Below are positions 15,965-24,747 of a stretch of 64,000 nucleotides of DNA, one piece after another (the first letter of the stretch is position 1; each line of letters begins with the position of its first letter). The translations under genes were made by a program, and so were the position numbers. Under the pieces are notes generated by a model. The model saw only the letters and a list, made by a program, of their open reading frames with translations. It was not told the origin of the DNA and did not search any database. The stretch comes from Sebaldella sp. S0638 (lineage in GTDB: Bacteria; Fusobacteriota; Fusobacteriia; Fusobacteriales; Leptotrichiaceae). The stretch lies in NCBI RefSeq assembly GCF_024158605.1, contig NZ_JAMZGM010000001.1:163183-227182 (forward strand), in the 5' to 3' direction.

Positions 15965-17241
15965 TATTCCCCCTTTTTATTTCTCATCCTTGAAAAAATC
16001 TTATGAGCTCTTGTAAAATTATTCGAACATATTGCAGCAGATATGGATAATTCTCCTGCCAGACACATTCCTGCTACTATTTCAGCAAATTTACCGGCAT
16101 TTCCCGCTCCATATGCCCCTAGAACTTCAAGATATGTTTTCTGTGTGGGAAGAATTGTCCCTCCGCCCACTGTTCCCACAATAAGATTGGGAAGTGTTAC
16201 CGAAGCATAAAGACTATCATCTTCAAGTGCCTCAAATCTCGTAAGTCCTACAGACGATTCAGAAACACATGCTGCATCCTGACCGCAGGCTATATATATT
16301 CCCGCAAGAGCATTGGCGTAGTGTCCCTGATTCCCGAATACACCGCTTTGTATCCCGCCGTTCTGCGTTACCTGATAAAACTTTTCCATCTCACGGGCAG
16401 TTACATTTAATCTTTTTTTCAGTAGTTCTTTTGGTATTACTACTTCGCATACTACCTTTTTACCTCTTACACTCTGGAATGACTGGGAAGATGCCTTCTT
16501 ATCACCTGACATATTCGCTTCTACATACCATTTTTCCGGCTTTACCGCAGAATTTTTCTCTATGTATTCACAGGCTTTTTCAGTGGCTATAGTCACCATA
16601 TTCTGTCCTGAGGCATCTCCTGTGGTATAAATAACATTAAGGTATACTCTGTTTCCCTCCACTGTTATATTTATATCCCTTACTCTGGCATATCTTGATG
16701 TACTTTCCGCCTGTTCCACTATCCGCTCTTCGTTTTCACTGAGCCAAAGCAGGAATTTTCCCACTTCAAGCATATTTTTAAATAAAAAACACGGACATCT
16801 TGATACTCCCTCGCTCAAAACAAATGCACTGCATCCTCCGACTTCTGATATCAGCTGGCTTCCTCTTGTATAGGATGCGAGCATTGCAGCTTCAGTAGTT
16901 GCCATAGGTACATAAAATTTCCCCTGTGCATGACTGCCGTTTATAATTATAGGCCCTGCTATTCCCACAGGAACTTTGGCAATCCCAATGTAATTTTCTA
17001 TACTGAGACCATATGTCTCCAGATCTTTTTCCCTGTTATCACCCAATATAAGATTTTCCTGTTCTTTTGTAAGGTTTAATAATTTCAGCCTTTCATCAAA
17101 ACTTTTTGAGTCATAGCCGAATTTTATATCTTCGTATTTTATTCCGTCTTTTTTACTTAGCTTTTTCTCTATTTCCTCAAAAGTAAACTTTTTAAAAACA
17201 TTACTTACAGTATTCTTAAAATTTAATTTTCCTATTCCCAT
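15964..17241 (-). CDS. Hydroxymethylglutaryl-CoA reductase (class I type)
   Basis: Reduces HMG-CoA to mevalonate with NAD(P)H. The start is the complement of 17239-17241, with an AGGTGG 6 nt upstream, giving 425 residues; a further upstream ATG lacks an RBS. Class I features are ENYIGIAKVPVGIAGP, catalytic Glu117 in ATTEAAMLAS, GDASGQNM, Lys248/249 in SGDKKASSQ, Asp322 in GQDAACVSES, GTVGGGT, and the C-terminal catalytic His413 in NNFTRAHKIF. No transmembrane anchor is present. No other mevalonate-pathway gene is visible in the window. It is the first gene of the seven-gene cluster. Confidence 0.93.
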   Translation of the reverse strand: MGIGKLNFKNTVSNVFKKFTFEEIEKKLSKKDGIKYEDIKFGYDSKSFDERLKLLNLTKEQENLILGDNREKDLETYGLSIENYIGIAKVPVGIAGPIIINGSHAQGKFYVPMATTEAAMLASYTRGSQLISEVGGCSAFVLSEGVSRCPCFLFKNMLEVGKFLLWLSENEERIVEQAESTSRYARVRDINITVEGNRVYLNVIYTTGDASGQNMVTIATEKACEYIEKNSAVKPEKWYVEANMSGDKKASSQSFQSVRGKKVVCEVVIPKELLKKRLNVTAREMEKFYQVTQNGGIQSGVFGNQGHYANALAGIYIACGQDAACVSESSVGLTRFEALEDDSLYASVTLPNLIVGTVGGGTILPTQKTYLEVLGAYGAGNAGKFAEIVAGMCLAGELSISAAICSNNFTRAHKIFSRMRNKKGE

Positions 17242-17297
17242 AAGCGACCACCTTTTCTCTTCATAAAACACTTAATTTATTCTGATATATTCCATTA

Positions 17298-17303
17298 ATT
17301 ATA
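17298..17303 (-). promoter_or_regulatory. Candidate -10 box for the HMG-CoA reductase operon
   Basis: On the minus strand an extended -10 (TGG then TATAAT) lies about 57 nt upstream of the HMG-CoA reductase ATG. No good -35 box is visible, as is common for extended -10 promoters. Confidence 0.5.
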
Positions 17304-17416
17304 CCACAAAACATAGAATTTTTCTCCATTAAAGTCCTGTTTTTACAAAACTTCTTTCAGGGGACACAGAGAGTTATAAATACTAAAATCTTTATAGAAT
17401 ATCCGTATATTTAAAA

Positions 17417-17462
17417 AAGGAAAATAAAATCACTGCCGTATCCGGCATATTTTATCTTCCTT
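17417..17462 (-). terminator. Terminator after ppaC
   Basis: A long hairpin directly after the pyrophosphatase stop. Arms AAGGAAAATAAAAT and ATTTTATCTTCCTT (one mismatch) continue into TGCCG/CGGCA at the tip. On the minus strand it ends in a run of T. It separates ppaC from the HMG-CoA reductase operon. Confidence 0.82.
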
Positions 17463-17467
17463 ATTTA

Positions 17468-18394
17468 TTAATTTTGTACTGCTTTAGTTAAAGGCGGAAT
17501 AATTTGTTTCTTTCTTGAAACTACTCCATTCAGTGTCAAAATTCCGTTATTCATGCTTTGTCCAAAAGCTTTTTCCGCTATATCCGCTCTGCTTCCAGCT
17601 GCCATTGCTACAGAATTGTTATTTAGTATATCAGTAATTACAAACATAAACATATCAAGATTTTCTTTTGTTATAAAATCACTTATTGATTTTTCAAGTT
17701 CTGCTTTTTTAGCAAGCAGTTTATTTGTGTCAACAGTACTTACCTGAGCAACTGCCAGTTTAAGAGTATCTATCTCAAATATTTTCATATCCATATTAAG
17801 CAGTTCTTCATTAGTTTTATCATCTAGGTTTGTTCCTGCTATAAGCATGTCAATACCGTATTTTTCAAGGTCTGTTCCAGAAATAACAGCCAGTTCTTTT
17901 GCAGCTGCCACATCTCTGTCAGTGCATGTAGGCGACTTAAATAAGAGAGTATCAGACACTATTGCACTCAGCATTAATCCTGCTATATTCTTTTCAGGAA
18001 CCAGTCCTGCTTCTTTATACAGCTCAAAAACCAGTGTAGAAGTACATCCTACTATATCCATTCTTACTTTCAGAGGCTCATCAGTATGAAAATTCGATAT
18101 TCTGTGGTGATCCACCAGTTCCAGAATCTTAGCTTCTTCAAATCCGTCTGCTGTCTGTGTTCTTTCATTATGATCCACGAGTATTACACTTTCCCCGCTT
18201 ATATTTGTCTGTAATCTTGGCTTTTCCACATTAAAATGTTCCAGAACATACTCTGTTTCCTTATTAATCTCACCGAGTCTTATCGGTATTGTATTTGCTC
18301 CTGTTTTATTTTTTAAAGCCGAATAGGCTATTGCTGAACATATACTGTCTGTATCAGGGTTTTTGTGTCCTAATACCAATATTTCTTTTGACAT
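17468..18394 (-). CDS. ppaC: Manganese-dependent inorganic pyrophosphatase
   Basis: Family II pyrophosphatase (308 residues) that hydrolyses pyrophosphate in the cytoplasm. The DHH domain shows VLGHKNPDTDSICSAIAY and VDHHRISNFHTDEP, with VDHNERTQ between them; these hold the two Mn2+ ions. The C-terminal DHHA2 domain ends with GVVSRKKQIIPPL. No CBS or DRTGG regulatory insert is present, so this is the short form. A GGAGG precedes the ATG. The gene is followed by its own terminator. Confidence 0.96.
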   Translation of the reverse strand: MSKEILVLGHKNPDTDSICSAIAYSALKNKTGANTIPIRLGEINKETEYVLEHFNVEKPRLQTNISGESVILVDHNERTQTADGFEEAKILELVDHHRISNFHTDEPLKVRMDIVGCTSTLVFELYKEAGLVPEKNIAGLMLSAIVSDTLLFKSPTCTDRDVAAAKELAVISGTDLEKYGIDMLIAGTNLDDKTNEELLNMDMKIFEIDTLKLAVAQVSTVDTNKLLAKKAELEKSISDFITKENLDMFMFVITDILNNNSVAMAAGSRADIAEKAFGQSMNNGILTLNGVVSRKKQIIPPLTKAVQN

Positions 18395-18431
18395 TAATTC
18401 TTCCTCCTAATTTTTATTTATCTATTCTTAT

Positions 18432-19220
18432 TTAATTATATAAGCCGCCAAAGGCAGATATTATAGAAAAGATCAAAAAAGTCGTCAAAAAACCTATTGC
18501 TCCTCCTACAAGTACCTCTTTAAAACTGTGTATTTTTGATTTTACCCTGCTTTGTGCTACTAAAAGTGCCATTAATAATCCAAGAAGCAGTATTCTGATA
18601 TCACTTGTCAGAAATAAAATCATTGCAAAAATAGAAAATGCTATTGCACTGTGTCCGCTCGGCATTCCTCCTTCAAGCGGTGTTCCTTTTCCCCAGAAGG
18701 CCTTTAGCGTAACAACTATAAGACATATAAGTCCCAGTGTTATTGCCACTATATTCCCTGTTCTTGCTGCTATTCTGGTAATCTGGAGATTAGTATTAAA
18801 TATATTCAGTATTCTATCATAAAAAATCAGATATCCTACTATTATTGCATTTATTGCCGCTATCAAAACACCGGCTGCTGCTACGTCTTTTGCCAGTTTG
18901 GCAAGAACATGCCTTTCGGGAGATATTAAATCCACGATTGCTTCTACTGAGGTATTTATCAGTTCGGTAATAAGAACAAGCGAAATAGTCAGAGCCAGAA
19001 CCATCAGTTCCAGTTTGCTTATATTAGTCAGTATGGCAATGGTAATTATAACAATTGATACAAAAACATGTACTTTCATATGTTTCTCATGTCTTATTGT
19101 TTCAATGGTACCTTCTATGGCAAAGTTAAAGCTGTCTATTATTTTCCTGTCCCGTTCTCTTTCTTTTTTTATATCCCAGTCCAGATCCTGATATTTTTTA
19201 AAAAATTTAAATTTCTTCAC
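18432..19220 (-). CDS. Undecaprenol/diacylglycerol kinase fused to PAP2 phosphatase
   Basis: 262-residue membrane protein with two domains. Residues about 25-130 are a DgkA-type kinase with the signature ELINTSVEAIVDLISPERH and LAKDVAAAGVLIAAINA. Residues about 150-260 are a PAP2 phosphatase with GMPSGHSAIAFSIFAM and SRVKSKIHSFKEVLVGGAIG, whose two His are catalytic. A kinase and phosphatase in one chain suggest interconversion of undecaprenol, its phosphate and its diphosphate. The start is GTG (complement of 19218-19220). Its RBS (GAGAGG) lies in the last codons of ybeY, so the two are probably coupled. Confidence 0.9.
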   Translation of the reverse strand: MKKFKFFKKYQDLDWDIKKERERDRKIIDSFNFAIEGTIETIRHEKHMKVHVFVSIVIITIAILTNISKLELMVLALTISLVLITELINTSVEAIVDLISPERHVLAKLAKDVAAAGVLIAAINAIIVGYLIFYDRILNIFNTNLQITRIAARTGNIVAITLGLICLIVVTLKAFWGKGTPLEGGMPSGHSAIAFSIFAMILFLTSDIRILLLGLLMALLVAQSRVKSKIHSFKEVLVGGAIGFLTTFLIFSIISAFGGLYN

Positions 19221-19225
19221 TGTGA

Positions 19226-19684
19226 TCAGCCTCTCTCATAGCCAATTTCTTTTAGTAACTGCTCTTCCTTCTCTCTCATTACTTTTTTATCTTCTTCGTC
19301 AATATGGTCATATCCCAGCAGGTGAAGCATCCCGTGACATAATACATAATAAAATTCTCTTTCTACGCTGTGTTCATATTCTTCTGCCTGTTCCCTTACT
19401 TTTTCCTCGGAAATTATTATATCTCCCAGAATATTAAAAGGCCCTATATTTTCTGTTTCATTATAGGCAAACGAAATAACATCAGTCGGAGTGTCTTTTC
19501 CTCTGTATTCACTGTTGATGTTCTTTATTACCTCATTTGTAGTTATCAAAAATGATATATATATATTTTCTATATTTTCCACTTTCTCATGTTCAAGGAT
19601 CAGATCCACAAACTCGTTTATTTTTTCTTCATCCATAAATTCCTGTACATCTGAAATATCATAAGTTATTTCTATATTACTCAT
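19226..19684 (-). CDS. ybeY: Endoribonuclease YbeY
   Basis: Zn-dependent RNase of 16S rRNA maturation and ribosome quality control. The metal motif HGMLHLLGYDH (HxxxHxxGxxH) is complete, followed by EEDKKVMREKEEQLL. The preferred ATG at 19684 (152 residues) has a GAGG 9 nt upstream and overlaps the pgpH stop by 8 nt. An in-frame ATG at 19699 would add five residues. The order pgpH, ybeY, dgkA is the common Gram-positive and fusobacterial arrangement, here without phoH. Confidence 0.93.
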   Translation of the reverse strand: MSNIEITYDISDVQEFMDEEKINEFVDLILEHEKVENIENIYISFLITTNEVIKNINSEYRGKDTPTDVISFAYNETENIGPFNILGDIIISEEKVREQAEEYEHSVEREFYYVLCHGMLHLLGYDHIDEEDKKVMREKEEQLLKEIGYERG

Positions 19685-21767
19685 GTTTAAAATCCTCATC
19701 TTCCACTAATTTTTTATTTTCCCCTACTTTAGGATATTGTATTCTTTGGTGGTAAGCTCCCTGAAGTACATCCAGAAAGGCTTTTATTATTACTTCTATC
19801 TCTCTCAGAGTTATATCCGCAGATGAAAGCTGTCCGTCCTCTATCTTATATTTTATCAGATATCTTACAAGACTTTCCACATTTTCTTTTGTTTTGTCTT
19901 CTGCTGCTCTCACTGCTGCTTCTATTGTATCTGCCATTAATATTATTGCTGATTCTTTTGTTCTTGGTTTTGGCCCGCTGTATCTGAAATCCTGTTCTCT
20001 TATCTCTTCGCCTTCTTCTTTTGCCTTATTATAAAAATACTGCACAAGTGTAGTACCGTGATGCTCTACCATTATATCCAGAATCTCTTTTGGAAGATTA
20101 TATTTTTTCCCCATTGCCACACCGTCTTTAGTGTGAGAAATAATAATCAATGCACTTAATGTAGGCTTTATATGATTATGAGGATTTTCCCTTCCTTTTT
20201 GGTTTTCCACAAAGAAATTAGGTCTTTTCATTTTTCCTATATCATGATAGTACGACGCCACCCTTGCAAAAGTGGCATTTGCCCCTATTGATTCCGCCGC
20301 TCTTTCCGCAAGTGCACCCACCATAATACTGTGGTGGAATGTACCTGATGCTTTTACCAGCAGACTTCTCAATAAAGGATGTGAAAAGTCGCTTAGTTCA
20401 AGAAGTTTTATATTGGTCAGTATGTCAAAGGTGTTCTCAAAGAACGGCAGCAGCGCCAGACATATCATTCCTGTGAGTATTCCTGAGAAAACAGACAGTA
20501 TAATAAGAAGTCCCAGTATAGTCATAGGAAACTGGTTCACAAGCCCGTATGCCACAGAAAGTACCGCTTGAAACACTCCGAGAAATACCCCTAATTTTAC
20601 GAATTCACTTCTGTTTACCAATGCTGAAGCCTGATATATCGCCACTACTGTTACACCTAAAGTTATCAGGAACCATGTCTCGTCTCTTGTAAGAAGAACC
20701 AGATTAAACACTGACAAAGTTATGGCAAATACCTTATCCCCCAAAATAGAAAGAATTATAGGCACTATTGCAAAAGGTAAAAGGTACAGTAAAAATCCCG
20801 TCTGGAAGAATGCCAGATATATAAGATTTAATATTGCTACTGTAATAAGGCTCGGATAAAATGCTTTTGAGTCCATTATTTTTTTTGAGTATTTTTTTAA
20901 AATATAATATAAAACCATGGATAAAATAACAAATGAAAGTAGCAATCCTGTAGTTTTTCTGGCTTTATCGCTTACTTTTACCATGCTCAGTTTTTCCAGT
21001 TTTTCATAAGCATCTGCTGTTATTACGTCGCCTTTTTTCAATACCACATCGCCTTTGTATATTTTTATTTCCTGATTTTTCAATGATTCTAAGTTTTTAT
21101 CAATTTTTTCTTTTGTTTTTTCCTGATTAAACTTCATATTTATTACCATAAAGTTTTTCAGCAGTTTTTTCTCTTCAGGCCCTAGTTTATAGTCTTTTGA
21201 AGCGACTATTTTATCAAAATCGCCTTTTTTTACTATTCCTTCGGCGTAGATTTTCCTCACATCATTTGCAAGTGACAGAATATAAGAACTGCTGTCTCTT
21301 AGTACTATAGTTTTCAATTCATCTACAGTAAGATTTAGTTTATTATCATCTATAAAGCTTTTCAGTTCGGCGTTATCCAGTTCCGGCTGCAGCTTAAACC
21401 TGTCTATGGAATCAAAAAATGTATTCAGCTGTGAGACTGAATTATCTTCTACTTCTTTGTTTCTGTCATATTCAGGAGTAGTATTTTCTATAATTCTGTT
21501 TTTTACGCTTTCATCCAGCAGATCTTTGTAATATACCACATCTTTATAGGCTATTACATCTTTTGTTGCTTTATCTCCTATGTGATAGCTGATATTTATT
21601 CTTTTAGTTTCCATAAAAATACCAAAGATAAGGAACATGGTACTTAACAGAAGAAATCTGTATCTGAATTTATTATTCAGTATGAAACTGGAAACTATAC
21701 CTTTTTTATTTATTTTTTTATCATCAACTGTTATTGTTACTTCTCTTCCAAAAAAATTCAGTCTCAT
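19677..21767 (-). CDS. pgpH: 7TMR-HD phosphohydrolase, PgpH-type c-di-AMP phosphodiesterase
   Basis: 696 residues. One N-terminal membrane helix (about 30-52) is followed by a large extracytoplasmic 7TMR-HDED domain (about 55-265), seven membrane helices (about 270-455) and a cytoplasmic HD domain (about 475-670). The HD motifs are HHSIMVGALAERAAESIGAN, YYHDIGKMKRPNFF, PHNHIKPTLSALIIISHTKD and MVEHHGTTLVQYFYNKA. It degrades cyclic di-AMP by family knowledge. GGAGG precedes the ATG. The 5' leader contains a tandem structured 105-bp repeat that ends at this RBS. Downstream ybeY overlaps its stop. Confidence 0.94.
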   Translation of the reverse strand: MRLNFFGREVTITVDDKKINKKGIVSSFILNNKFRYRFLLLSTMFLIFGIFMETKRINISYHIGDKATKDVIAYKDVVYYKDLLDESVKNRIIENTTPEYDRNKEVEDNSVSQLNTFFDSIDRFKLQPELDNAELKSFIDDNKLNLTVDELKTIVLRDSSSYILSLANDVRKIYAEGIVKKGDFDKIVASKDYKLGPEEKKLLKNFMVINMKFNQEKTKEKIDKNLESLKNQEIKIYKGDVVLKKGDVITADAYEKLEKLSMVKVSDKARKTTGLLLSFVILSMVLYYILKKYSKKIMDSKAFYPSLITVAILNLIYLAFFQTGFLLYLLPFAIVPIILSILGDKVFAITLSVFNLVLLTRDETWFLITLGVTVVAIYQASALVNRSEFVKLGVFLGVFQAVLSVAYGLVNQFPMTILGLLIILSVFSGILTGMICLALLPFFENTFDILTNIKLLELSDFSHPLLRSLLVKASGTFHHSIMVGALAERAAESIGANATFARVASYYHDIGKMKRPNFFVENQKGRENPHNHIKPTLSALIIISHTKDGVAMGKKYNLPKEILDIMVEHHGTTLVQYFYNKAKEEGEEIREQDFRYSGPKPRTKESAIILMADTIEAAVRAAEDKTKENVESLVRYLIKYKIEDGQLSSADITLREIEVIIKAFLDVLQGAYHQRIQYPKVGENKKLVEDEDFKHE

Positions 21768-21776
21768 TTTTCCTCC

Positions 21777-21990
21777 CTAGAGTTTTGTCTAACTGGGATC
21801 CCGTAGACAATTATACTTACGTTGTCAAAACTCTTGTGCCTCTACATTTTTTCACTGTCAAAATGCAAATAAGATAAGGTGCTAGAGTTTTGTCTAACTA
21901 GGATCCCGTAGACAATTATATTTACGTTGTCAAAACTCTTGTGCCTCTACCTTATTTTCACTTGCAAAATGCAGAGAAAACAAGGTGCTA
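21777..21990 (-). repeat. Tandem 105-bp structured repeat in the pgpH leader
   Basis: Two nearly identical copies start at 21777 and 21882 with a period of 105 bp; the start of a third (GGTGCTAAAGTT) is at about 21984-21995. Each copy contains outer arms AGAGTTTTG and CAAAACTCT, an inner GACAA/TTGTC pair and a TCTA/TAGA pair around GGGATCCC, consistent with a three-way junction in the minus-strand transcript. Differences between the full copies in this core are single substitutions in predicted loops (such as GGGATCC against AGGATCC). It may be a leader RNA, a dispersed repeat, or both. The rest of the dinG-pgpH gap (21991-22099) holds only a possible extended -10 (TATAAA). Confidence 0.75.
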
Positions 21991-22099
21991 AAGTTCTCTC
22001 AAACGTAAATTTTAACAACTTTATTTATACCATTAACCCAATCTATAAAATCATCTATTAAACACCCATCCTGTGGATTACATAATCAAGCATCCAACA

Positions 22100-24550
22100 T
22101 CACTTTTTTTCTTCTTCCAGAATATACTCTCTGTTTCCTTTTATTATAGACGTTTTTGGCAAAGATTTCAAAAATTTTTCACCATAAGCCTTTTTTATAA
22201 CCCTGTTATCCAGTATTGTTATGATTCCTGTATCAGTCTTACTTCTGATCAGCCTTCCCACTCCCTGCTTAAATTTTATCACAGCCTGCGGAATCTGATA
22301 ATTCATAAACGGATTCTGGTTATTTTTTCTCATATATTCTATTATAGCCTCTGTCACAGGATCTTCCGGAGACTTAAACGGCAGTTTTACTATTACTACA
22401 GATTTCAGGCTGTCCCCCTGAACATCTATCCCTTCCCAAAAACTATCCGTCCCGAACAATATCGCCTTATCTTTTATTTTAAACATTTCTATCATTTCAT
22501 GTCTTGGAAGTTCACCCTGCTTCAAAAGTGTATATCCCTTTTTCTCCAGCTCTCCCCTGATTTTGTTATATATAAAATTCAGTGAAGAATAAGATGTAAA
22601 CAGTAAAAAGCATCTTCCCTTGGTATTTATCACAAGTTTTTTTATAAAGTCATAAATATCAGAGAAAAATTCAAGTGAATTAGGATCTTTAGTATCATCA
22701 GGTATGTAGACCCTCATTTGTTTTTCATAATCAAAAGGGGAATCAATTATCTCTTCTATTATTCCTTTTTTTTCAAGACCTATATTTTTTTTATAATAAT
22801 CAAATTTTTGTTCCACGGCAAGTGTTGCCGACGTAAAAAGTATTCTGTCCATTTTAGCAAATAAATTATGTTCCAGATCATCTGCCACTTCAAACGGCGT
22901 CGCATAAATTCTTATGCTTCCCTTTCTGAGATTTATGTTAGCCCAGTAAACGTGATCTTCCTGATCTGAATCAAGTATATACAGAAGGTCTTTCATGAAT
23001 ACCTTTACTCTTTCTATATATTTCTTAAAATCAAATATTATTCCGTTTTCATCCTCAAGTCTGAATTTGTCAATTTCATTTGTGAACTTAGTAATACCTC
23101 TGATCATTACACTGTAAAGATGTACTGATTCTTTTCTGAGCCTCATTATCTCTTTCCAGAGAACGCTTTTTTTTATATTATCCTTATCAAATCTCTTTTT
23201 TACTTCCATCTGCTCGCTGTCTTTAGAAAAACCAAGCAGAAACCTGTCAAATATTTCTATTATTTTATCATAATATTTATTTAAATTCTCAATTATTTCT
23301 TCTTCTTTTAGTTTATCAATAATTTCATAATCCTCGGGATCAAGATTATCCTTCAGATAAATCAATGTTCTTACAAAAATTCCGCTTTTATTATAATTTC
23401 TGACTCTTTTGTTATAGATATTCCCCATTAATTTACCAAATGAATACTTCGATACCTCGCTGGTAAAATAACTTCTTGCTGTATCTTCTATATTATGCGC
23501 TTCATCAAAAATCAAAATATCATAATTAGGCAGTATCGAGTAATCTGTATTAAAACCTATCTCACTTCGTATAGATAAATCTGCGAAAAACATATGATGA
23601 TTTACTACAAGAAGATCTGATTTCCCTATTTCTTTTCTCGCATTAAAAAAATAGCAGCTTGAAAAATACGGACATTTCACATTAGTACACAAATCCAGTT
23701 CACAGTTTACTTTCTCCCATATTTCAAAACTCAGTTCATATCTTAGTTCGTTTCTGTCACCGTATTTTGTAGTTTCATTCCATTTCTGGAGATTCAGCAG
23801 GATGTCTTTCTCCTCGCTGTCGTCGCTTTCCTCCATAATAGCATTCTGCAGTTTTCTCTTACAGAGATAATTTCCTCTTCCTTTTACAAGGGTATATTTA
23901 AAGTCCTGCCCCAGCAATTCCTTTACCAGAGGTATATCTTTATTAATAAGCTGTTCCTGAAGATTTATTGTATTGGTAGATATTACAGCTTTCAGATTAT
24001 TCTCCAGAGCATATTCCAGTGTAGGAATGAGATAAGCCAGTGTTTTGCCTGTTCCTGTCCCAGCCTCTATCAGTGCTTTTTTATTTTCATTAAGAGATTT
24101 TTCAATGTTTTTAGACATTTTATACTGTTCGTCTCTTATCTCAAAATCAGGGTATTTGTTTCTAATTACCCCGGCATCTCCAAAATATTTATCTATATCT
24201 ATCTTTATATGTTTTTTCAAAGAAACAAGTACATATATATCATTAACTTCATTATTTACAATGTAGGAACCGCCGCCCAGCTCTCCGTACACAGATGATA
24301 TCTGTACGTCATTATCAGAAGGAACCAGTAATCCTGACGGATGATTATGTATTATTATTTCATTCTTTTTCATTCTGTTCAAAACTGCCGCTACGGAATA
24401 TTCATTTCCTCTGGCAATTACTTCCACATCTGTAACTATTCCTTCTTCATTGGGAATCCCCCTGAAAAAGACTTCATTCCCCGAAGCTGCTTTTATTTCC
24501 TTTTTGAGCTTTGTTACAGCCTTTTTATCTAAAAATTCTAAGATTTTCAT
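22100..24550 (-). CDS. JAMM domain-DinG helicase fusion
   Basis: 816 residues from the ATG at 24550, which has GGGAGG 6 nt upstream; an earlier ATG has none. Residues 1-130 form a RadC/JAB-like MPN domain with a complete JAMM motif: His68-x-His70, Ser78 and Asp81 in HNHPSGLLVPSDND, plus Glu26. The rest is a DinG/XPD superfamily 2 helicase: Walker A AGTGTGKT at 163-170, FeS-cluster cysteines in CELDLCTNVKCPYFSSC, the DEAH box in IFDEAHNIEDTARSYF, and motif VI GVGRLIRSKTD. It probably acts in DNA repair. The JAMM domain is an unusual partner and may act as a metal-dependent hydrolase or be structural, as in RadC. Confidence 0.9.
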   Translation of the reverse strand: MKILEFLDKKAVTKLKKEIKAASGNEVFFRGIPNEEGIVTDVEVIARGNEYSVAAVLNRMKKNEIIIHNHPSGLLVPSDNDVQISSVYGELGGGSYIVNNEVNDIYVLVSLKKHIKIDIDKYFGDAGVIRNKYPDFEIRDEQYKMSKNIEKSLNENKKALIEAGTGTGKTLAYLIPTLEYALENNLKAVISTNTINLQEQLINKDIPLVKELLGQDFKYTLVKGRGNYLCKRKLQNAIMEESDDSEEKDILLNLQKWNETTKYGDRNELRYELSFEIWEKVNCELDLCTNVKCPYFSSCYFFNARKEIGKSDLLVVNHHMFFADLSIRSEIGFNTDYSILPNYDILIFDEAHNIEDTARSYFTSEVSKYSFGKLMGNIYNKRVRNYNKSGIFVRTLIYLKDNLDPEDYEIIDKLKEEEIIENLNKYYDKIIEIFDRFLLGFSKDSEQMEVKKRFDKDNIKKSVLWKEIMRLRKESVHLYSVMIRGITKFTNEIDKFRLEDENGIIFDFKKYIERVKVFMKDLLYILDSDQEDHVYWANINLRKGSIRIYATPFEVADDLEHNLFAKMDRILFTSATLAVEQKFDYYKKNIGLEKKGIIEEIIDSPFDYEKQMRVYIPDDTKDPNSLEFFSDIYDFIKKLVINTKGRCFLLFTSYSSLNFIYNKIRGELEKKGYTLLKQGELPRHEMIEMFKIKDKAILFGTDSFWEGIDVQGDSLKSVVIVKLPFKSPEDPVTEAIIEYMRKNNQNPFMNYQIPQAVIKFKQGVGRLIRSKTDTGIITILDNRVIKKAYGEKFLKSLPKTSIIKGNREYILEEEKK

Positions 24551-24691
24551 GTATCCTCCCACATATAGCAATTTTACAATATTACCAATATTTTTTCAAG
24601 GCAGGATTTCATTTTATTTTATCTCTGTTCCATGAATGCTGGATTACCGCATTTATTTCATTCTTATATTTAATAAATGATTCATTTATTA

Positions 24692-24719
24692 AAAAGAAAC
24701 AGGACTTATGCCCTGTTTC
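24692..24719 (-). terminator. Terminator of autotransporter locus 1
   Basis: GAAACAGG/CCTGTTTC hairpin followed on the minus strand by CTTTTTAA, about 30 nt after the autotransporter stop codon. Confidence 0.75.
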
Positions 24720-24747
24720 CACGTTTAAAATTTACTTTTTTATATTA

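Noticed and set aside
21777-21990. Lysine riboswitch or other known riboswitch
   Set aside because: The TAGAGGCAC stretch recalls the start of the L box, but the conserved internal elements of that class are missing and the downstream gene does not fit. Known ydaO and guanidine motifs were also not found.
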